Positions 6,207 to 9,047 of a stretch of DNA of 9,047 bases are shown piece by piece. The DNA is from CAYMST01 sp964393115 (GTDB lineage Bacteria > Bacteroidota > Bacteroidia > Cytophagales > Cyclobacteriaceae). The translations under genes and the position numbers were made by a program. Numbering within the stretch: position 1 is the first letter of the stretch; each line of letters begins with the position of its first letter. The notes below the pieces were generated by a model, which had not been told where the DNA came from, searched no databases, and worked only from the letters and a program-made list of their open reading frames with translations. The stretch covers positions 1-9,047 of the forward strand of contig CAYMST010000196.1 in assembly GCA_964393115.1 (NCBI GenBank), read 5' to 3'.

Positions 6207-7067
6207 ATGAAAAATTGTGGTTTAGTTCTGTTGGTTTTTGCGGTTTTATCTCAATTTGAGGTAAGTGCGCAAGAGGTCAATAATGGGTATAATCCCCATT
6301 CGTTGAATCCTGTACATAAGTCTTACGTGATGTACAAGAAAACATTGTGGAGAAGAATGGACTTGGAAGAAAAACAGAATAGCCCGTTTTTTTCTAGAAA
6401 TAAAGAATTATCAAAGATTATCATAGGAGCTGTAAAGCAAGGTCTGTTATTTCCGTATCAAGATGATTCGTTGATTACTAGGATGTCGAAGGAGACCTTC
6501 TTAGAGTCTTTGAAACTTCCAGATGAGGAAGGTGGTTTGTCTGAAGAGGAAAAAGCGTTAGGTTTCGGATCTGATGATGGATTCGGTGACTGGGGTTTTG
6601 GTGATGAATCTGGCGGCGGCGGCGGAGAAATTGGTGAAGTAGCTAGCGAGGAGTTTGAACCGCGAGACTTCTCGATTGTAGAGATCAAAGAGGATTTGTA
6701 TTTTGACAGGATGAGATCCAGAATGTATTATGACATTCAGTCTATTGGTCTATATCTTCCTGCGGAAAGGAATCCTGCTTTATATGAAAAACCATTGGCA
6801 TTCTTTAAATACAAAGATTTAGTACAGTTATTTAGAAAGCTCCCGGATGAGGCCATATGGTATAACTCTGCAAATATGGCTGAGCACAAGAATTTAGCCG
6901 ATGCTTTCGAATTAAGGCTGTTTAGTGCTAACCTGGTCAAATTTGCTAACCCTTCAGATATGAGAATTGTTGAAATTTACAGCAAGACTAGAAAAGAAGG
7001 TATCACTGCTTCAAAAAGAATCGAACACGAACTTATTGAGTTCGAAAACGAACTTTGGGAATTCTAA
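6207..7067 (+). CDS. gldN: GldN, periplasmic ring protein of the T9SS
   Basis: I place the start at the ATG at 6207, giving 286 residues. The frame is open further up to a GTG at 6186 that overlaps the gldM stop, but the ATG gives a clean signal peptide (MKNCGLVLLVFAVLSQ, cleavage likely after VSA near residue 21). It also has an AGG a few bases before it. GldN/PorN forms with GldK a large periplasmic ring attached to the outer membrane. Family features are KTLWRRMDLEEKQN (45-58), YFDRMRSRMYYDIQSIGLY (165-183), then FFKYKDLVQLFRKLPDEAIW (199-218, with Trp218 last) and the C-terminal HELIEFENELWEF. Residues about 106-148 are an acidic, Gly-rich low-complexity insert (GFGSDDGFGDWGFGDE, then five Gly) between the conserved N- and C-terminal parts. 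It is the last gene of the cluster, 19 nt before a strong terminator. Confidence 0.93.
   Translation: MKNCGLVLLVFAVLSQFEVSAQEVNNGYNPHSLNPVHKSYVMYKKTLWRRMDLEEKQNSPFFSRNKELSKIIIGAVKQGLLFPYQDDSLITRMSKETFLESLKLPDEEGGLSEEEKALGFGSDDGFGDWGFGDESGGGGGEIGEVASEEFEPRDFSIVEIKEDLYFDRMRSRMYYDIQSIGLYLPAERNPALYEKPLAFFKYKDLVQLFRKLPDEAIWYNSANMAEHKNLADAFELRLFSANLVKFANPSDMRIVEIYSKTRKEGITASKRIEHELIEFENELWEF
6612..6626 (+). repeat. GGC trinucleotide run in gldN
   Basis: Four GGC codons and one GGA encode five consecutive glycines in the GldN insert. The run is GC-rich against an AT-rich background, and slippage by whole codons would change the linker length without a frameshift. Confidence 0.6.
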
Positions 7068-7085
7068 AAACAGTTATAAGAAAAG

Positions 7086-7117
7086 AAAGGCTGGTATTTC
7101 GATATCAGCCTTTTTTT
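7086..7117 (+). terminator. Rho-independent terminator after gldN, probably bidirectional
   Basis: A stem of ten pairs (AGGCTGGTAT at 7088-7097 with ATATCAGCCT at 7102-7111, one G-T wobble) encloses a TTCG loop. Two further A-T pairs extend its base, and T7111-T7117 forms the tail. Read on the minus strand the stem is followed by TTTCTTTTCTTAT, so it can also stop hemF transcription, whose stop codon ends 13 nt away. The two converging transcription units share this one short gap. Confidence 0.88.
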
Positions 7118-7129
7118 ATGTAATATATA

Positions 7130-8029
7130 CTATATCCAGTTGATGCCTTTCTTGAGTAAACTTTGGGTCTCAGCTTCTTTGCTATTGGGGTCTACTTGGT
7201 GATTATAAGACCAATTCGCTTGTTCAGGGAGACTCATAAGAATTGATTCGGTCCTACCGTCTGTATCTAAACCAAACTTAGTTCCCCGATCCCATACTAG
7301 GTTAAACTCAACATATCGTCCACGGCGTAAAAGTTGCCAATCTTTTTCTTTCTGATCATAGCTTTTGGTTCTATTGCTTACTGCAAGATGTTCATATGTG
7401 GGAACAAATGATGTGCCAATGGATTTTACGAATTCGAAAAGCTCTGATTTAGACTTATTTGAGTATGTCGTATCATTGAGTTGATCGAAGAAAATACCTC
7501 CAATACCTCGCGTTTCTTTTCTGTGTTTTATGAAGAAATAATCATCAGCCCAGTTCTTAAATTTTGGATAGTAAGAAAGGTCATATTGGTCACAGGCAGT
7601 TTTTAATTGGTTGTGGAAAAACTTCGCGTCTTCATGATCAACATAATGGGGAGTGAGGTCAATACCGCCTCCAAACCACCAATGTCCACTTGACATTTCA
7701 AAATAACGTACATTCATGTGGATTATAGGAACCATTGGTGATTCCGGGTGAAGGACAATGGATACACCAGAGGCGAAGAACTCACTTTCTTCTAATTGAA
7801 GGGCATTGAGAATCTTTTGTGGAGTGTTTCCGTGTACCTGAGAAAAGTTTACGCCGCCTTTTTCTATTAGAGCACCTTTTGTGATTACCCTGGTTATACC
7901 TCCTCCTCCTCCGGGTCTAGTCCACTGGTCGGTCAGAAACTTTCCTTTACCATCTAGGGTTTCAAGAGATTTACAAATGTCTGACTGAAGGTGTTGAAAC
8001 CATTCAGCAATTTGATTTTTGTTAGGCAT
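7130..8029 (-). CDS. hemF: Oxygen-dependent coproporphyrinogen III oxidase (HemF)
   Basis: This 299-residue cytosolic enzyme uses O2 to decarboxylate two propionates of coproporphyrinogen III, giving protoporphyrinogen IX (EC 1.3.3.3). All family blocks are present in order: RPGGGGGITRV (38-48), FFASGVSIVLHPESP (84-98), HMNVRYFE (104-111), WWFGGGIDLTPHY (117-129), WADDYFFIKHRKETRGIGG (160-178), FFDQL (180-184) and RRGRYVEFNLVWDRGTKFGL (235-254). His94, His104, His139 and His169 have nearly the spacing of the four metal-binding histidines reported for E. coli HemF (96, 106, 145, 175), allowing one short deletion. The length equals that of E. coli HemF. It starts 3 nt after the upstream barrel gene on the same strand, so the two are almost certainly co-transcribed and possibly translationally coupled. 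Dependence on O2 suggests an aerobic or microaerobic host. Confidence 0.97.
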   Translation of the reverse strand: MPNKNQIAEWFQHLQSDICKSLETLDGKGKFLTDQWTRPGGGGGITRVITKGALIEKGGVNFSQVHGNTPQKILNALQLEESEFFASGVSIVLHPESPMVPIIHMNVRYFEMSSGHWWFGGGIDLTPHYVDHEDAKFFHNQLKTACDQYDLSYYPKFKNWADDYFFIKHRKETRGIGGIFFDQLNDTTYSNKSKSELFEFVKSIGTSFVPTYEHLAVSNRTKSYDQKEKDWQLLRRGRYVEFNLVWDRGTKFGLDTDGRTESILMSLPEQANWSYNHQVDPNSKEAETQSLLKKGINWI

Positions 8030-8032
8030 GAC

Positions 8033-9047
8033 TTAGAAAGGGTATCCGATACCCAAATTTATATTGAAATTGCTTGTTCCTTTAAAAAGACTTGAATTGA
8101 AGTCTTTATCCAGAAAGAACCTATTCCCACTTGGCCTTGCTGGATCGTATATTTTCATGGCTGCGTCCAGCCGAAGGATGATAAAAGAAAAGTTAAAACG
8201 CAATCCATATCCTCCTCCGACAGCTATTTGCTTGAAAAATTGGTCAAACTGAAATAAACCGAATGGCTTACTTTCAATGTTTTCAGCGTTTATATCCCAT
8301 ACATTTCCGATATCAAGGAATAAAGCGCCTTCTAGAAGCCCAAATAGGTGATGTCGATGTTCAATGGAGGATTCAAAAATTATTGTTCCCGGTTGTTCAA
8401 GGGAATCCCGGAATAATAGTCCGCTATCATCAAGTGGCCTATGCCCACCGGGACCAAGGCGTCGAGGTTGCCAGGCTCTGATACTATTAGAACCTCCAGC
8501 AAAGAAAAACTTTTCGTAGGGAAGTGTTTTATTATCGCCGTAAGGAAAAGCAACACCAAGGTGTATACGCGCTGCTAGAGCACTACTTTTTTTGAAGGGT
8601 TTATTTATGCGAAAATCAACTTGAGCCTTTATATATTGATAGTATTCGACTCCGTTTACACTATCTAAGTTTTGGAATGGCCTAATGTTGAGCCAATCAG
8701 AAATGTTACCGCCACTTTCTAAGTATACTTTTAAGAACCTTGAATCATTGTTATACAACCCATAATTATTTTTGTTGAGGGTAACAGAGATTTGTGAACT
8801 ACTAATAAAGGCCGATTTGAATGAATTTATGAGATTGTTACCACGACTTTGAAGATCATTCAAAAGGTTTTCAAATCCAGGATTTAGGAATGGAGAACGA
8901 ATTAAGCTTAGTTCTATTGGAGTAAGAGAGAAAAACCTGTTCTTCTTACTTTTCCAGTTATAGGTATATGAGTAGTTAAAATTTTGCCTGATGTATTCTG
9001 GTCTTCGAATGTATTGTATACCTGCGGTAATTTGGGTGGTGGGGTTG
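8033..9047 (-). CDS. TamL/BamA-type outer-membrane barrel protein, C-terminal part
   Basis: The frame is open from the window edge to a TAA at 8033-8035 on the minus strand, giving about 338 visible residues; the N-terminus, including any lipoprotein signal and POTRA domains, lies outside. The TTG at 8863 is internal, since clear barrel sequence (for example FNYSYTYNW) continues upstream. The visible part is the surface-antigen/Omp85 beta-barrel. FFAGGSNSIRAWQPRRLGPG (encoded at about 8456-8515) is the loop-6 motif, with the Arg of the VRG[FY] signature. FLDIGNVWDI lies downstream of it, and the protein ends in an aromatic strand, NLGIGYPF, typical of a beta-signal. In Bacteroidota this pattern is seen in TamL, the lipoprotein that replaces TamA as partner of TamB in outer-membrane biogenesis. 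BamA is the main alternative and cannot be excluded without the N-terminus. hemF follows 3 nt later. Confidence 0.85.
   Translation of the reverse strand, partial: NPTTQITAGIQYIRRPEYIRQNFNYSYTYNWKSKKNRFFSLTPIELSLIRSPFLNPGFENLLNDLQSRGNNLINSFKSAFISSSQISVTLNKNNYGLYNNDSRFLKVYLESGGNISDWLNIRPFQNLDSVNGVEYYQYIKAQVDFRINKPFKKSSALAARIHLGVAFPYGDNKTLPYEKFFFAGGSNSIRAWQPRRLGPGGHRPLDDSGLLFRDSLEQPGTIIFESSIEHRHHLFGLLEGALFLDIGNVWDINAENIESKPFGLFQFDQFFKQIAVGGGYGLRFNFSFIILRLDAAMKIYDPARPSGNRFFLDKDFNSSLFKGTSNFNINLGIGYPF

Noticed and set aside
6458..6688. Antisense reading frame rich in Pro and Ser opposite gldN
   Set aside because: Its composition is just the complement of the Gly/Asp/Glu-rich GldN insert; no start signals or context support a gene.

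Overview
The window comes from a Bacteroidota chromosome, probably a free-living Cytophagales-type gliding bacterium. The evidence is a complete type IX secretion (T9SS)/gliding core (gldK, gldL, gldM, gldN) behind a PorP/SprF-family gene, AT-rich DNA with almost no Shine-Dalgarno sequences, and a promoter of the Bacteroidota type (TTG, 19 nt, TAnnTTTG). The order-level placement is inference; the phylum-level placement is strong.

Layout. Plus strand, 2-1437: the end of a DUF4271 integral membrane protein gene, then hemD (uroporphyrinogen-III synthase), 14 nt apart. Plus strand, 1481-2452: a PorP/SprF-like outer-membrane protein. The 151-bp gap 2453-2603 is the main regulatory region. It holds a near-perfect Bacteroidota promoter, an inverted repeat over its -7 element, a possible second promoter and a direct repeat in the leader that runs into the gldK start. 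Plus strand, 2604-7067: gldK-gldL-gldM-gldN with short gaps and no internal terminator, closed by a strong hairpin at 7086-7117 that looks bidirectional. Minus strand, 9047-7130: the C-terminal part of a TamL/BamA-type outer-membrane barrel, then hemF (oxygen-dependent coproporphyrinogen III oxidase) 3 nt later.

How the genes work together. GldL and GldM form the proton-driven inner-membrane motor. GldM reaches through the periplasm to the GldK/GldN ring under the outer membrane. PorP/SprF proteins tie T9SS components or substrates to the outer membrane and cell surface. The TamL-like protein belongs to outer-membrane biogenesis. HemD and HemF are two non-adjacent steps of haem synthesis that flank the secretion cluster on opposite strands.

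I see no wholly new system here. The points most worth following are the regulatory structure upstream of gldK, a gapless 56-residue tandem duplication in the cytoplasmic part of GldL, and a Gly/Asp-rich low-complexity insert in GldN. No tRNA, rRNA, CRISPR array, insertion sequence or attachment site was seen.
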